Assembly: GCA_019843655.1 (NCBI GenBank)
Contig: JACDQD010000002.1
Coordinates: forward strand, 8,731,393 to 8,795,392
Origin: Lethocerus indicus
Lineage: Eukaryota; Arthropoda; Insecta; Hemiptera; Belostomatidae
Reading direction: 5' to 3'
DNA length: 64,000 nucleotides
The notes under the pieces are model-generated. The model searched no databases. It was given only the letters and a program-made list of their open reading frames with translations, and was not told the DNA's origin. Each line of letters opens with the position of its first letter. The first letter of the stretch is position 1. The position numbers and the translations under genes are program-made. Shown in pieces: positions 37,600 through 50,233 of the stretch.

Positions 37600-38330
37600 A
37601 AATCTTTAGATAACTTTTAAGCGGGACGGACACCAGTCTGGATAAAACAAAAAATATAAATTATAGCCAGTAGGAAAAATAAAATAAAGGCGGCGGAACG
37701 AAAACGTATTAGCACATTTCAAGGTTCCCGGGGCCTCACAACAAAGGGACTAATCACGAAGACGCAGACGGAGCAGGAGGGGTCGAAAGGGGTATGGATT
37801 CGAAGGTCCCAAAACAGCGGCAAAGCTGCCAAACATATCGCTTTCGGGTCCGAAACCGAAAAAATCGAAAGGAGCGTCCGATCGAGAGGACGGGGGACAG
37901 AGTGACAGATAGGAAGGAGGAGGGGAAGCGGAGGGGGTGGCCGAGACCAGCTGAGAGCCCCTTCCCAGAAATCAATGCGAAAAAACTGGTAAGAAACATT
38001 AAGCGTAGGGACGCCTTCCAAGTGCGTAGTTACCTCTATTTTGTGCCTCGAGTTGTGTATCATACTCTGGGGAGTGTCGGCCCGGACGATAGAGGAACGG
38101 GGAGTGGGGGGCTGGCGGGCAGGCTCCTCGGAGGCAGGCCTCCTACATGTTGTCGGGGCCGACCGACCCGGACCCACTAAACAGCCACAACCGAGCTCCG
38201 GTGAGCCTCTTCCTATTTACCCAACTGAATCGGACTTTCTTGTAGCGACCGGACGGTATCGGTGACCGAGAGGTAGGCAGGTGGCGCGGGGTGCACGGAT
38301 CAGCTGCCCCACAATGTCACAGCCAGCTGC
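37600..38330 (-). promoter_or_regulatory. GC/CpG-rich promoter region of FBXL20
   Basis: A GC-rich island with many CpGs stands in CpG-poor surroundings immediately upstream of the FBXL20 start. It has long overlapping open frames on both strands, as GC-rich sequence does, none with recognisable protein features. I infer a promoter and 5' UTR. No TATA box is evident. Confidence 0.45.
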
Positions 38331-39279
38331 GCACTCGCCCGCCCCACTTCACTACTTTCTCTCCTACTCCCCTTATATTTTAACCCGATCTTCTTCCTCC
38401 ATACTTCTTTAGTTTTGTTTTTGTTCAAGCCGCCCTTAACCCGCCCTTTCCCTTTATTTTCGCCTTTGGAAGTTGTTGATACGTTTTCGTTGTCGCTGAA
38501 ACTAACTTTATCTCTGTATAATCTGTTTTAAGTATAACGGAAATAAATAAAACTCACTCTTATCCCAATTTTATGGAAAGCGTTACTCCGTGTTATTTTG
38601 TCGATTATTCGAAATAATTATCGAGACGCTAATTTAACGATTATTTCAACCTCGATTATGGTAAATATATGTGGGAATTCCATGGTAAACTAGAATGTTA
38701 TTTACTTATACTTTTATCGAACGTTGACGCATTCGAGATAAGGCAATCGGCAGAGGTACATTTTTTTGTTGTTCGTTCCATACGTTCTGACTTACTGCTG
38801 TTTACTTGCACAGAGCACCAACGCTAAAATTGTAAACGCACGATCTAAGAATAACTTAAACTCTCATAAAGTTATGACATGAGAATTTTCGCTGTGCTAT
38901 GCGAGTGACGTAATTTTATTGGCATGCAATATTGTATTTAGCAGTTAAAAAATCGCGTAAATCGAACTGTAGTTGTGTTCTCAATAACCGTACCCCATAA
39001 GTAGTTACAAGCAGAAGCGAATAAAGTTGATGTTGCGGAAAGATATCTTTCCAAATCTCAACCTCTTTAATGTTCGTATCAATATCTTATAAACGATGCA
39101 TCATATATCGTCACAGTATACAATATAATGTAAATTACAATAAACAATACTCCGAAGTATTAACCTGTTCCGAGAAGGATTCACCTTCTTACAGCAAATA
39201 CAATGCATTTCTTATCTATAATGTATTAAGTCTGCAACGTATGGTGACTCAACTTTTGTTGTACACAGTAGAAATACAA

Positions 39280-39636
39280 ATGGCGTCGCTGGAGAGTCGA
39301 TCTAAGAAACACTTTAAAAGTACAAAAGCAAGTCAAGAACTCAGTTAGGTTAAGATAAAAATAAATTGTTTTTGTACTTCTGCAACGCCTTTGGGGCAGA
39401 TCGACTTGAACTGGGGTTGGGTGTAACCCCTTAAGATGAAACAAGCTCCTGTTCCGAAACGTCGGGGACCAAACCCAGAAGGGTTCAATACGCTGGGTGC
39501 AGTTCTGGGCGAGATAGCTTCGAGTAATAGTGTCAGCTCCACTCTGGACTTGGGCCCTTCTATAGGACTAAACCGGAAGTCAGATAATAAATCATTTACT
39601 GGGAAAACTTTAAACAGTAATCCTACCCAGACATAA
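39280..39636 (+). CDS. Small unidentified ORFs between FBXL20 and TEX9
   Basis: ATG at 39280 in a good context (ACAAATGGCG) opens 22 codons beginning MASLESRSKKHFKSTK. A second ATG at 39436 opens 66 codons (39436-39636) with PVPKRRGPNPEGFNTLGAVL near its start. The composition is protein-like and CpG-rich like its surroundings. The two could be exons of one small gene, but I found no donor and acceptor pair joining them in frame. Function unknown; may be non-coding. Confidence 0.3.
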
Positions 39637-40178
39637 GCTTCTCTTAAATCTTCTACATTTTTGTCATACTAATTGCTAATTATTTCTAGTTGTATTTATG
39701 GAATTACTCTAGGTTGTTCATCAGTAGTCTACAAAAACGTATAACTCTTATTTAAATCAATAAGTAAAACTATTTCGGTAACTTGAAATTGTTATAGAGT
39801 CTGAGTCGGTTCAAAAAATGTACCCTCTCCTCCAAAGACAAATCACGCGAGAGAATTAAAGATTTTCCTTATGGTTACAGTACAGTGTTTTCAAAAAATG
39901 ACCACACGCAATCTATAAAGATTACTTCTCTTCATCTTACATAATCAGGAAAAGAAAACGTAACATAGCGAGTCGTTATCGACGCGTTTATTGATTAGGG
40001 AAGAGGCGTCATCCACAAGGCATAACCAATGATTCATAATTGCTATGACGACCAGCTTTTGTTATATCTAAATGAATAGACCGACTGAAAACTCCGAACT
40101 ACAATACGATTGTTTTATCTGAACTTAAATATCGGTTGATTCGAATTACTCGTGAGGTCTCATAAAAACATTGCAAGC

Positions 40179-43100
40179 ATGGAGGACAACCTGCTTATAG
40201 AACAGGAGGAGGCTTTTAAGAAAATAAACGCTGAAATAGAACTGCGTACGAGGAAACTGATGAAACAGGTAGAAGAAGCTATCACTAAACAAGATATTCC
40301 AACTCGTTGGTCGGAGCAGAGAATATCTCCACAACCCAGGAAGGTATACATCTACCAAAATTATGTTTTAAGTTTGTTGTAATATACAAAATTATGAATA
40401 CATCCTGCATGGTGACAATTACTGTAATGTTTCTAAACAAATGTGTTGTCGAATATTCTCATATGACAGCTACAGGCCATATGTGTACAAAGTTAACCTA
40501 TGACTACTTATTATTAATAATCTTACATAAATATTTAATTTTGTATTATATGATATATGAATATTAAAGGGATATCGAATATTTAGTTGGAAATCAAATT
40601 ACTTAACAAATACTATTATTCTAATATTAATGTTAAATTGAATTGTATTAATAACAAATATTATGAAATCTACACAATTAAGCATTAAACCTTTGTGTTA
40701 ATTCCAGGCCAAATCTACAGGACATCAAAAATCTAATATAAGATTTACTATAGCTGACAGTACTAGAAGGTGGGTATTCAGAAAAATGATTTTAGAAAAT
40801 TACCATATTACCACATTTGTGTACTAATGTAACATAATTTTCCAGTTCAGATTCTGAGCTTTCTGATGATATTCTTGACTACAAAATTGATGAATATATT
40901 CAAAAAGTACCCAGAGCACCAAGTACAGATGTAAAATACTGTTCACCAACCATATCAAGTACTAGACGGACTGCATCCCCATGCAAGAAAATGTTTACAG
41001 TCTGCAGGAAAAATAACACCAATGAAAATAGGTAATTTGACACAAATATGCAAAATTTACTCTAATTCCTCCTAGTGACTGCAACACACATTTGTTATTA
41101 TTTAAGTATGGGACAGATATCTAATCTAGAATCAAGGAAGGAAGCTTTGTGGTTAGTCTAGTGTATTGTATCGTTTATAAGTGTGAAAGATATCAATCCT
41201 GAACTATTACTGTCGGAGTATTATAATTAATTAATTGGTTTAAGAAGGAATACAAGTCAACATGAAGTGATACCTGCTTCAGCAAAAAATATGGGATCAG
41301 AAGGTCTCATTAGATTTTTGAAAGCAAAGGTGAAGGTTCTTCAGGATGAATTAGCTGGGCTGCAGAAAGATTATATGAAGAGGGTGAGGATTTAAAATTA
41401 CTATTGCCTAACATCAAATAAATTATAGCCCATGGAATTATGTAATGCAAATTTTCACATAAACTATAAAAATTATCACAAGCGTTTCTTGAACATTATA
41501 ATACAAGCGTAAAATATACAAAAAAATATTTCTTTTTGAGACGGATGATTGGAAAAAAGTTCAAGCAGAACTAAAACAATGTGAAGATGAAAGATCAAAA
41601 GCACTCCATGAAGTAGCAGTAGCAAGAGATAAAATTAAAAAACATGAAGCGAGTATAGCTTCATTTCAGGACAAGTTGCAGCTTAGGGATGCTGAGAATA
41701 ATGTACTTAAGAAGGTGTGTCAACAATTATTGGTGATAAAAACTGTTAATACAACATAACTAAACTAAAATTCTATAATGATCACATTATATTATTTTTT
41801 CTTAGTATAATAGTGATATTTCAGATGTGCAGTTTTTAATATTTGCTAAACATAAGAACAATGCTAACACCTCCAAAAAATTGTAATGATTGAATAAAGT
41901 AAGAAAGTGTCAACCTCTTAGGCTTCAACAGCCTCAGGAATTTCATATACTGTATATTTTTTATATACTAAATATTAAAACTAGTTAAACTAGTTGAAAT
42001 TTAATTGTAATAAATTAGTACTGCATAGGTCTCACTTTAATATATTTAATATTCTATTATCCTTAATTGAAGTACTGTAATGAAATAACATATTCATGTA
42101 TATGAAAATAAAAATTTTGTTTACAATTAATGAAATTTGAAGGAGATAGAACTATTGAAGCAAGATTTGAAGAAACTTAATCAATCATCAAGTGGGAGTG
42201 ACTTTAAATTAAACAGTGCAAAAGAAGAAATTGAAAGATTGAAGCAAGAAATTAAAAAAAATCAACTCAAAGAAAAGGTAACTCACATTTCCAATAAGAA
42301 CTACTTTATTGCCATTAGGATATATAATATTTCCTAATTTTTCCTTCTAATATGATTATTCTGACATGTTTATAGGACATAAGAGATAAATCACGGGTGA
42401 AATGTGAAGAACTAACTGCCACAATTAGGAAACTTGAGAAGCAAAAGTCGCACCTGGTATCAGCATTCAAAAAACAAATACAAATGATAGATAATTTGAA
42501 ACGCCATAAGGTAAGTAGCTGTGCTTGTCAAATAAAGAGAAATTCAATGGAGACATTAATGCGATACGAGTTTACATAAAAGTACCAATTTCTATTGAGT
42601 GATTAATTACTATTATAATAATTTTGTTAATTATTCTACCATGTTATTCACAGAATGTGTCAGTATTGTATAATTACAATTAATAGCAGTGCAATACAGT
42701 TTTTGTTTGAAATTATAGTTGTCCTTATATGGCACAAATTTACAATGACCTTACCACTGACTCTTCAAAAATATTTATCAATAAAAAATATTGGTAAAAA
42801 AAGGTGATCCTTATACAACATGAACTTGTACCAATGGTAATACATATATTGGTTTATGATTTCCATATCCTGAAGTTAATGGGACTAAAGAAATATAGAC
42901 ACGAGTATAATTTTACTGGAACATTTTACAATGTTTATTTTATACAATTAGCATTTTGCAGTTGAAACCTAAACTGATCTAGTGGACTTTCAAAGTAATG
43001 TGATTTGCCATAAATTGACAGAAAATATTTTGGTAAATGCAATCATTTGCAAGGAATGTATTTATAGAAAAAGTGTTGTGATAAACAGGATTATTATAAT

Positions 43101-43821
43101 GGTGAATTATAGTAACAAATATTTAGTTGTAATTAACTATTTTGTAGCCCTCCTTACAATTCCTAATTTCATAGGACTACATATAAGAAATATAATATAT
43201 TGCTTTAACTAACATGTTTATAGGGAAAATTATAAATAAATATTAAAATAAGTAACCTCACAGAAACAATTTTAAAAATAAATCACAGAATCCAGTGGTT
43301 TCTTTTTACATAATGGTACTAGAAGCTATAAATTCTTGATTTAATTGGACAAAAATTTGAATAATTATGCCAATATAACTTTCCAACAGACTGAAAATTT
43401 TGATGACCATGGTCTTTTCTTTAAAATTATCAAAACCCTTAATAACTATAAATATATATTCCTTATAGAGATGAAATTTGATACAGACACTGGGTTAAAA
43501 TTAATATGGGTAATCAAATCCCACAGGGCATAATGCCAAGTTGCAGAGTAGTATTAATCCACATAATCAACTCACATTCTTCAATTCACAATTTCATAAC
43601 AAATTATATTACAAATTGTATAAAAGAGACTTAATTAAAGATAGGACTTATTAAAATCAAAACCTCATTAAAATAACTTGTATTCTTTTTTCTTTTATAA
43701 ACTGTAGTCAAGCACAGAACCAGGTACAATTTTGCGCTTCACTGAGGAAGAATTCCTCAAGTTACTTGATTGGAAGCCTGAAATGGAGAAAGAAGAGGAA
43801 AAACGAGAAGAAAGTGCCTGA
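40179..43821 (+). CDS. TEX9: Testis-expressed protein 9-like coiled-coil protein
   Basis: Eight exons: 40179-40343, 40708-40769, 40846-41031, 41245-41383, 41541-41714, 42143-42277, 42376-42510, 43708-43821; phases agree and give about 369 aa (human TEX9 is about 391). The N-terminal helix has EEAFKKINAEIELRTRKLM, a polar middle follows, then a long coiled coil containing EGLIRFLKAKVKVLQDEL, RKLEKQKSHLVSAFKKQI and FTEEEFLKLLDW, each matching remembered TEX9 segments in the same order. TEX9 is linked to centriolar satellites and cilia or sperm flagella; no enzymatic motif is present. The ATG at 40179 follows GCAAGC and is the first in frame. The gene converges on SerRS. Confidence 0.85.
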
Positions 43822-43878
43822 TATTCAAAGTCAGTTCATAACATTCTTTGGAAAGTGTATTTATATATTTTTTTAAAT

Positions 43879-43917
43879 AATAAATACCAATTTATCAAAA
43901 TGTTTTATCACAATAAA
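43879..43917 (+). terminator. TEX9 poly(A) signals
   Basis: AATAAA at 43879-43884 and again at 43912-43917, 58 and 91 bp after the TEX9 stop. Cleavage after the second would fall at or inside the end of the oppositely transcribed SerRS coding region (stop at 43944). Confidence 0.5.
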
Positions 43918-43943
43918 TATTTTTTTCAACACTTGCAAACCCT

Positions 43944-46900
43944 TCAAGCAACCTTTTTTTCTGGAGCCTTTTTCTTCATGCCTTCTTTTTGTTTCTTCTG
44001 TTTTTTAGTCTCTTCTTCATCTATAGGAGCTGTCTTGACAAATGGAATTTCAATTTTGTATCCTATATATAAAAAGAAAGTTAGAATCAATCATTATAAA
44101 AAAGATGCACCACACAAAGTTATATTTATTTAATTGTACACATAACTGAATTAATACTGTGGATATTACTTTTTTATTAGTAAAATTAGAAACAAGAAAA
44201 TTACATAATATATTCAGTAAAATTTGTCCTAAATTATTCAGTAAACAAGTATATATTAAAACTAATGTCACTCTAAAACTAGATGTGACTAATGTCACAT
44301 TAAAATGCAGAACACATTTCATGCCAATATTATTTTGTTCAATTTCATATTTTATTTCATGTTATATTTAAGGAAGCAACATGAATTTGAACATCTGAAT
44401 AATATGGGTGAATTATTTTTACTTACTTTCAGGAAGATATGGTGCTAGGCTCTCCGGAATCTTAATTCCAGTCTCAGTCTGATGGGTCTCCATCAAAGCA
44501 CAAATAACCGGGTTGTAGCACATGCAGTAGCATTTAACATATGAACATAATCAGTCTGAAATGACAATTAGGTAAAATAAAATTAGTTTTGTACCTATTT
44601 TTATTAAAAAGGCTTTTATAAATTTGTTTAAATGCATTTAAGCTAAATCACCTAAATAAATAAAAAAAAGGTCTTTCCTATATGTCCCAATTACACTACT
44701 TATTACATAATCAAAATTGACTGGTTAGAAAAGTTGAGAATACAATTCACCAACTAACAAACAACTGACTGAGTCATATTGTATTAAAATAGAAATATTA
44801 CCTGAGCATTCATTTTCTTGGTTTGGCCATAACGAACCAGGAGTCTTCTAGCTTGATAATCAAGACAGTTGCTGCAAGATACTAGCTCCCTGAATGCACC
44901 TTTCAAAACAAAGTCCATTACATGACTTTACCAATACCCATTTTTTAATAATGAATATCTAAACTTTAAAATATTAAAACATGCTTTTTATTGAAATACA
45001 CAAATATTTTAACTTTTACTTTGTTTGCAATTTACAAGAATAATATACATATATAGATATATATATGTAATAGTCAGTTTCAATCACAGAAAGTATTTCT
45101 ATACACATCATCATCAAACAATTAGAACATTAGAACAATATCATATATTCATTTGGCAAATTGTTACCTGAACCAGGGAACCAGGCCTCAAGGTCCAGCT
45201 TCTTGGCAGCCGCATTGTTCAAAGCTCCTGATACTATGTTTACAATGCGATAAGATATGCCTAACTGCTGGTAGAAATCTTCAGCATTCTTGATCATCTC
45301 ATCAAACATTTCCCAAGATTTATTGTCAAATGGAGAAGTCAGGACAAACTGCTCAACCTAATAACAATTATTTAATATTTCTAATAAATGCAAAGTAATA
45401 TTTCCATATTAGATCTTTTAAATTATTATTGCATTCAACAGTACCTTTCTTAAATTCCTGTTAAATGTTTATTTATAGAGTGTACTCTCACTTCATCAAT
45501 CCAATAAAAATACAGTTACAATAATATTATAAATAAAATGTGGTCAATGTTTTTCATTGTCTGTTCCAACATTAATAATTACTACATACTACAATTTTGA
45601 TCTCAAAATATAGAATGAACGAAGAAACTACTTACAGAGTTCATCTTTTTGATGACAAAATCTATTCAACAATAAATAAATACATTAAACTACATCTCGG
45701 ATAACTGACAATGTACCTTTTCAAATTGGTGTACTCTGAATATGCCTCTGGTGTCCCTACCATGAGAACCAGCCTCTTGTCGAAAACATGTAGAAACACC
45801 AATATATTTGATAGGAACACTTGATTCTGAAAGCCACTGACCCCTGTGCAGTGCAGCAATTGGCTGTTCTGAGGTAGCAATCAAATATTTCTCATCAAGC
45901 TCACCTGTAGACTCAGATCCCTTTCCAATCACCTAAAATGACAATTGATTTGCCATGTTTATACCATTATAATGTGTTGCCAATACTGTATGTCAGAGTA
46001 AATAACATTGAACAATAAACTTTACATAATTTTCATGTTTTTAGCTTTATTTATGTAGCTAAATCTATATATTATGAATCTCATTTAATACAATTTGATA
46101 ACTTGGAAAGATTAAATAGATGATAGTAATCTGCTTTAATGATAATCAGTTTATATCTGTGTAACAGAACACAATCAAACCTGGGAGATAAAAAATACAA
46201 AATTAATAACATATAAATTGAGAAAAATGAAGTGAATAAATAAAAATGAACACACTGTGATGGAAATTCATTTTTCTGTACTTAATTTAGATCAATCATG
46301 GCCAACAAATTCATTCTTAAGGTCATCAAATAAACACTGAAAAGGTTTACAGCAGTAAGACAATTCTGCTTCCCGTATAAATCCTAATGTACTTTTAACC
46401 CATGTCTTGATAGGCAGTCCACTTCTGAGGCTTGAACTAACATCGATAATATTTATGAGATTATGATAAAGAAAGAGCTGGGAATGTTTATTTGGTCTGA
46501 CCAACTGTGTACATTTGCAAAAGTTGTTCATTATGGGTTATGCTGAATTAAGATTTTCTTTATTCTATTTTATTTCTTTAATTACAAACAAATTGAGGAT
46601 TAATATTTCTATTGGTGTATTATTATAATGTTTATTCCTGATATATTACATTCAAAATAATATACCAAAAAATCACAAATTATTAAAGTGCTTCATAAAG
46701 TTTATTTTCTCTTCAATAAAAACTTCAGACTAATATTTTTTGTTGCTTTATTTACAGAGTGCAATAAGCATCAAAGGCTGTTATGCGCTTTTTATAACTA
46801 AGAAGTATACCAGATTATTACTATAATGCAAACCAAGTATTATGGTCACTAAACTAGTAAATAAAAAGAACATACTTTGTAAAGTTCTTCATCAAACTGA

Positions 46901-49900
46901 GAAAGCTGAGCAACTTCCTGCATGACTTCTTTCCTCATGAAAAAAGGTGTGTAGACAGGCGTATAGCCAAGTTCAAGCCAACGATCCATTGCCATTTTAA
47001 TTAGTGCATACTGAAGCATTACGCCTGGTCCCTATAGTGTCAAGGAAATAGTAAGAAAATAATTTACAATTGTTTAGTCAGAAGTAATTCTGCTGAACAT
47101 TGAAATAAATATTATTTCATATAAAAAAATCATATAAATTGTTCACCTTTAAGTAATAACCTCTTCCACCAGCAACAACTGCTCCCATGTCACTTTCTAT
47201 TCCATCAATCATATGTATTAAATCAACATGAGAATACTTCTTTTTAACATTAACATCACCCCATGTTCTAACAACATCATTAAAGTCCTGAAATAGATAT
47301 TACCTATTTATAATCATAGACAACTATGGAAAAAAAGTATTAAGGTTTTACAAGTATTAGAATATCAACAAACACTTCAATCACAGGAATGCCCAAATTA
47401 TTTTGAACATAATAACATGAATGAGGAATTCATATTTACTAAATATATTTAATGCAACTAGATAATTTACTATCATATTTCTTTCCTAATTTATTTAATT
47501 TTCTTATTGATCGCTATTGTCAGAACATTACCTCATTATCATTGATAGGAACAGAAGGGTGAAGGTGATTGCCCATTTCAGAAAGGGCAGCATTTCTTAG
47601 TTTCTCAGCAACAATCAATTCTTCTTCTGTTTTGACAATAGCCGTATCAATGAGTGTTCTCACTTTCTTGATCTGAGGGACACTGAGGGTTTTCAATGTC
47701 TCTTGAGTCATTGAGTCCAATGAAAAATCTTCAGGAAGAGAATCATCCCCTTCACCCAAATCCTTCTTCTAAACATTAAAAAAACTAATTCTTGATTGAC
47801 ATGTATTTTCGTTTTTTTTAATAAACTTAAAAACACAAAATATGCCAAAATGCACAGTTCTCTAGCTTTTTACTAATATTAATATATTAGAATATATATT
47901 TTACTTTTTTGGTTCCAGAAATTATGTGAACATACTTTATAATAGTGACATTTAGATATCAGGAAAATTCCAACAGTTTTAATACTATTTATAATAAAGA
48001 ATATTTCAAGATAGTAATTTTTTAGATTCAGATAACCTGTATGTTACAAGGAAAAAATACAAGTACCCATATTCTTGACATTTACCTTCCTTCATTTCGT
48101 TTCATTATACATATTTCTGAAGAAAATAAATCTGGATTATTTTTTTATACAAAAACATCTAAAAAATTTATACAAAATGACATTAATTTATGGTTTGGGT
48201 AAATGGTAAGGTATATTAATGTAAATTCTAAAATTCTACATTATTTTCCCCAAGGTTAGATTGATGATAACATTTACAAGTGAAATAAAGATAATGCAAC
48301 CAAATCTTACTTAAACTGTACATTCAATGTTTCTTAACTAATAAAATATGAATGTTTTATTACCAAGTTTCTACATAAATTTGTGTAGATACACATGGCT
48401 AGTTTAGGAGAATTATTAATTAAAAGAAAGTTTGGCCTGCCACCGGGGTCCCACTGGAAAACCTTGGTTGAATTATCCTTTAAATTAACAATTCTTATAC
48501 GAAAATGGTAATATTAAAAAAATCACTCAACAATTAGTGATGAGAACTATTTATAACCTTCCATGCGGAAAAATGTAAATATGAACTTACACGATGACAA
48601 CCAAACAGGAAAACACTAAATTTGTATTATCTTTAATTTGCAGACATATTTTCTATAAACATTATAAACAGTGCATTTTTCTTTTAATTAAGCATTACTA
48701 AACATGCTAAAACAAATTTTACTCCAACTCACCTCCACACAAGGGAAATTGTTCATTTCCTCGCCATAACTTTTAATATGGTTGAACCACCGCCACAAAT
48801 GTGGGTACTTGGTTCTGTCACTTTCACATACTTGTTTTTTAATTGAATTGAAGACTAAAGTGTCATTGTATGATGGCATGTAACCAACTGTATAACTGTT
48901 TAAAGACAGATAATCATTCAGTGTATTTAAGTCATTGTTGAAATTTACAATCTCATTAGAAACCTTTGATGTAATTTCTTTTTTGTTTTTCTGTAATTAC
49001 ATAAATTTATTAATACACAATGAATGAAGAGCATGGAATCAAGTATCATTAATCTCTGGTCATTAAGAAAAAGTTTTAATAAGTTCTTTAACATAACACT
49101 GCCTTATCTCTGTCTTATTGCTTAATTATGTAATATATTTATATACTAGTTCAATGATTATCAATGTGAGATATTTTACTCATAACGCCTAACCCTTTTG
49201 CACAAACATTCATTGTGTAGTGAACCTACATTAGTATAAGGAGATTTAATCCTACTATTATGAGAATTTCAAATATATGGTTTCCAGAAATCCTTTACAT
49301 TAAAACATGACCAACATATTATTCTTTAAGGTATAGTAATGTAGCATGGCCATGTAAATGAGTATTTAATAGTTTAAATTACATATGGGGTACTCCTAAA
49401 ATTTCATCCAGCAAATATCTAATAATATTGGAATGATTTTTAAATCTCCATTTAGATATGTTTGGTTTATTAGTGAAGAATATTATCAATATCAAAACAC
49501 GAGTACATAATTACTAGATAGGTTTCAACAGATTTAACATATGTCACTTTACAATAAGATAAAAATAAATTTTACTTATTTAATAAGTCGTATGGCACAA
49601 GATGCATCTGTACAATGTTTGTTACTTCTTAATATCATAAGGCAATCCTAAAATTATTATTGTTTGTCCTGTTTTTGTATAGCGCAAATAGAAATTTGTG
49701 CAATCCTAATAGTGGCAAACAATTTAACTAGTTCTTACATATATATGTTAATGCCATTCCTTCTGAAAGAAAGAAAACTATTATAACAAACATAGCTAAA
49801 TAAACTATACTTAGAGTTCCTTACAAATTGGCCAAAACTCATAATCCGTAACAATAAAATAACCACTTTCATATAAAATATTTCTTGAACCCACAACTAA

Positions 49901-50233
49901 AAAATGTCCTACAGTATAATGCCTTTCAAAGCAGAAAGAATAAATCATACCTTCATCTTTTCCCCTATTTCTTTGCTGCATTGGTTTTTCTGTTTGTTCA
50001 AATTGTCGGCTTTGTGACGAACTGGAAAAACAAAGAATTTTATTGAGGTAAAACATGATAGGACATATTTGAAGGCCGGGTGTGTAAATTAACTCACGCT
50101 GTCTCCATTTCGTATCGTTGTCAATGACTTTATCAACGAGAGCCTGGTCTTTGAAACGGTCCCTTTGATTTTTCCTGATCTTGTCCGGGTCTCCGCCTTT
50201 GTCGGGACGGAACAGATCGATGTCTAACACCAT
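43944..50233 (-). CDS. SerRS (SARS1): Cytosolic seryl-tRNA synthetase with an extra GST-C-like exon; one-base deficit in motif 3 exon
   Basis: Eleven exons on the minus strand: 50098-50233, 49951-50021, 48733-48990, 47532-47768, 47147-47287, 46876-47031, 45717-45932, 45168-45357, 44802-44899, 44427-44555, 43944-44062; about 583 aa if one missing base is allowed for (human about 514). The start [16 protein letters not shown] is diagnostic. A tRNA-binding coiled-coil arm comes first, then class II motifs: motif 1 near [14 protein letters not shown], motif 2 [16 protein letters not shown], motif 3 ending CATTR, and a Lys-rich C-tail as in animal SerRS. It charges tRNA-Ser and tRNA-Sec with serine in the cytosol. 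Two oddities are reported separately: the 86-codon insert and the frameshift. Confidence 0.93.
44427..44555 (-). pseudogene. SerRS (SARS1): SerRS motif 3 exon with an apparent one-base deletion
   Basis: The exon enters in phase 0 and reads [13 protein letters not shown], then hits a stop five codons later. Dropping back one base after the CGG at 44508-44510 restores [20 protein letters not shown] to the end. The length is 129 nt (phase 0 exit), yet the next exon begins in phase 1 and needs 130. Two independent signs therefore point to a missing base near 44507. Since all other exons are intact, a sequencing or consensus indel is likelier than a dead gene. Otherwise the protein ends just after the motif 3 arginine. 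Confidence 0.8.
48733..48990 (-). CDS. SerRS-embedded exon encoding an eEF1B-alpha-like GST-C domain
   Basis: 258 nt, phase 0 on both sides, between a good acceptor (AATTACAG) and GTGAGT, in the SerRS intron between the exons ending IGEKMK and starting KKDLGEGDD. It has no stop and no plausible own start. The core reads [20 protein letters not shown], then [16 protein letters not shown], closely resembling the N-terminal GST-C-like domain of eEF1B-alpha (LNDYL..SY..GY.PS..D..VF, RW.NHIKSY). Related domains in other synthetases and eEF1 subunits mediate complex assembly. It may be constitutive or an optional cassette. Confidence 0.8.

Noticed and set aside
37719..38180. Long ORFs on both strands in the FBXL20 promoter
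   Set aside because: The overlap on opposite strands and GC-rich, Arg/Pro-rich composition are typical of a CpG island, not coding sequence.
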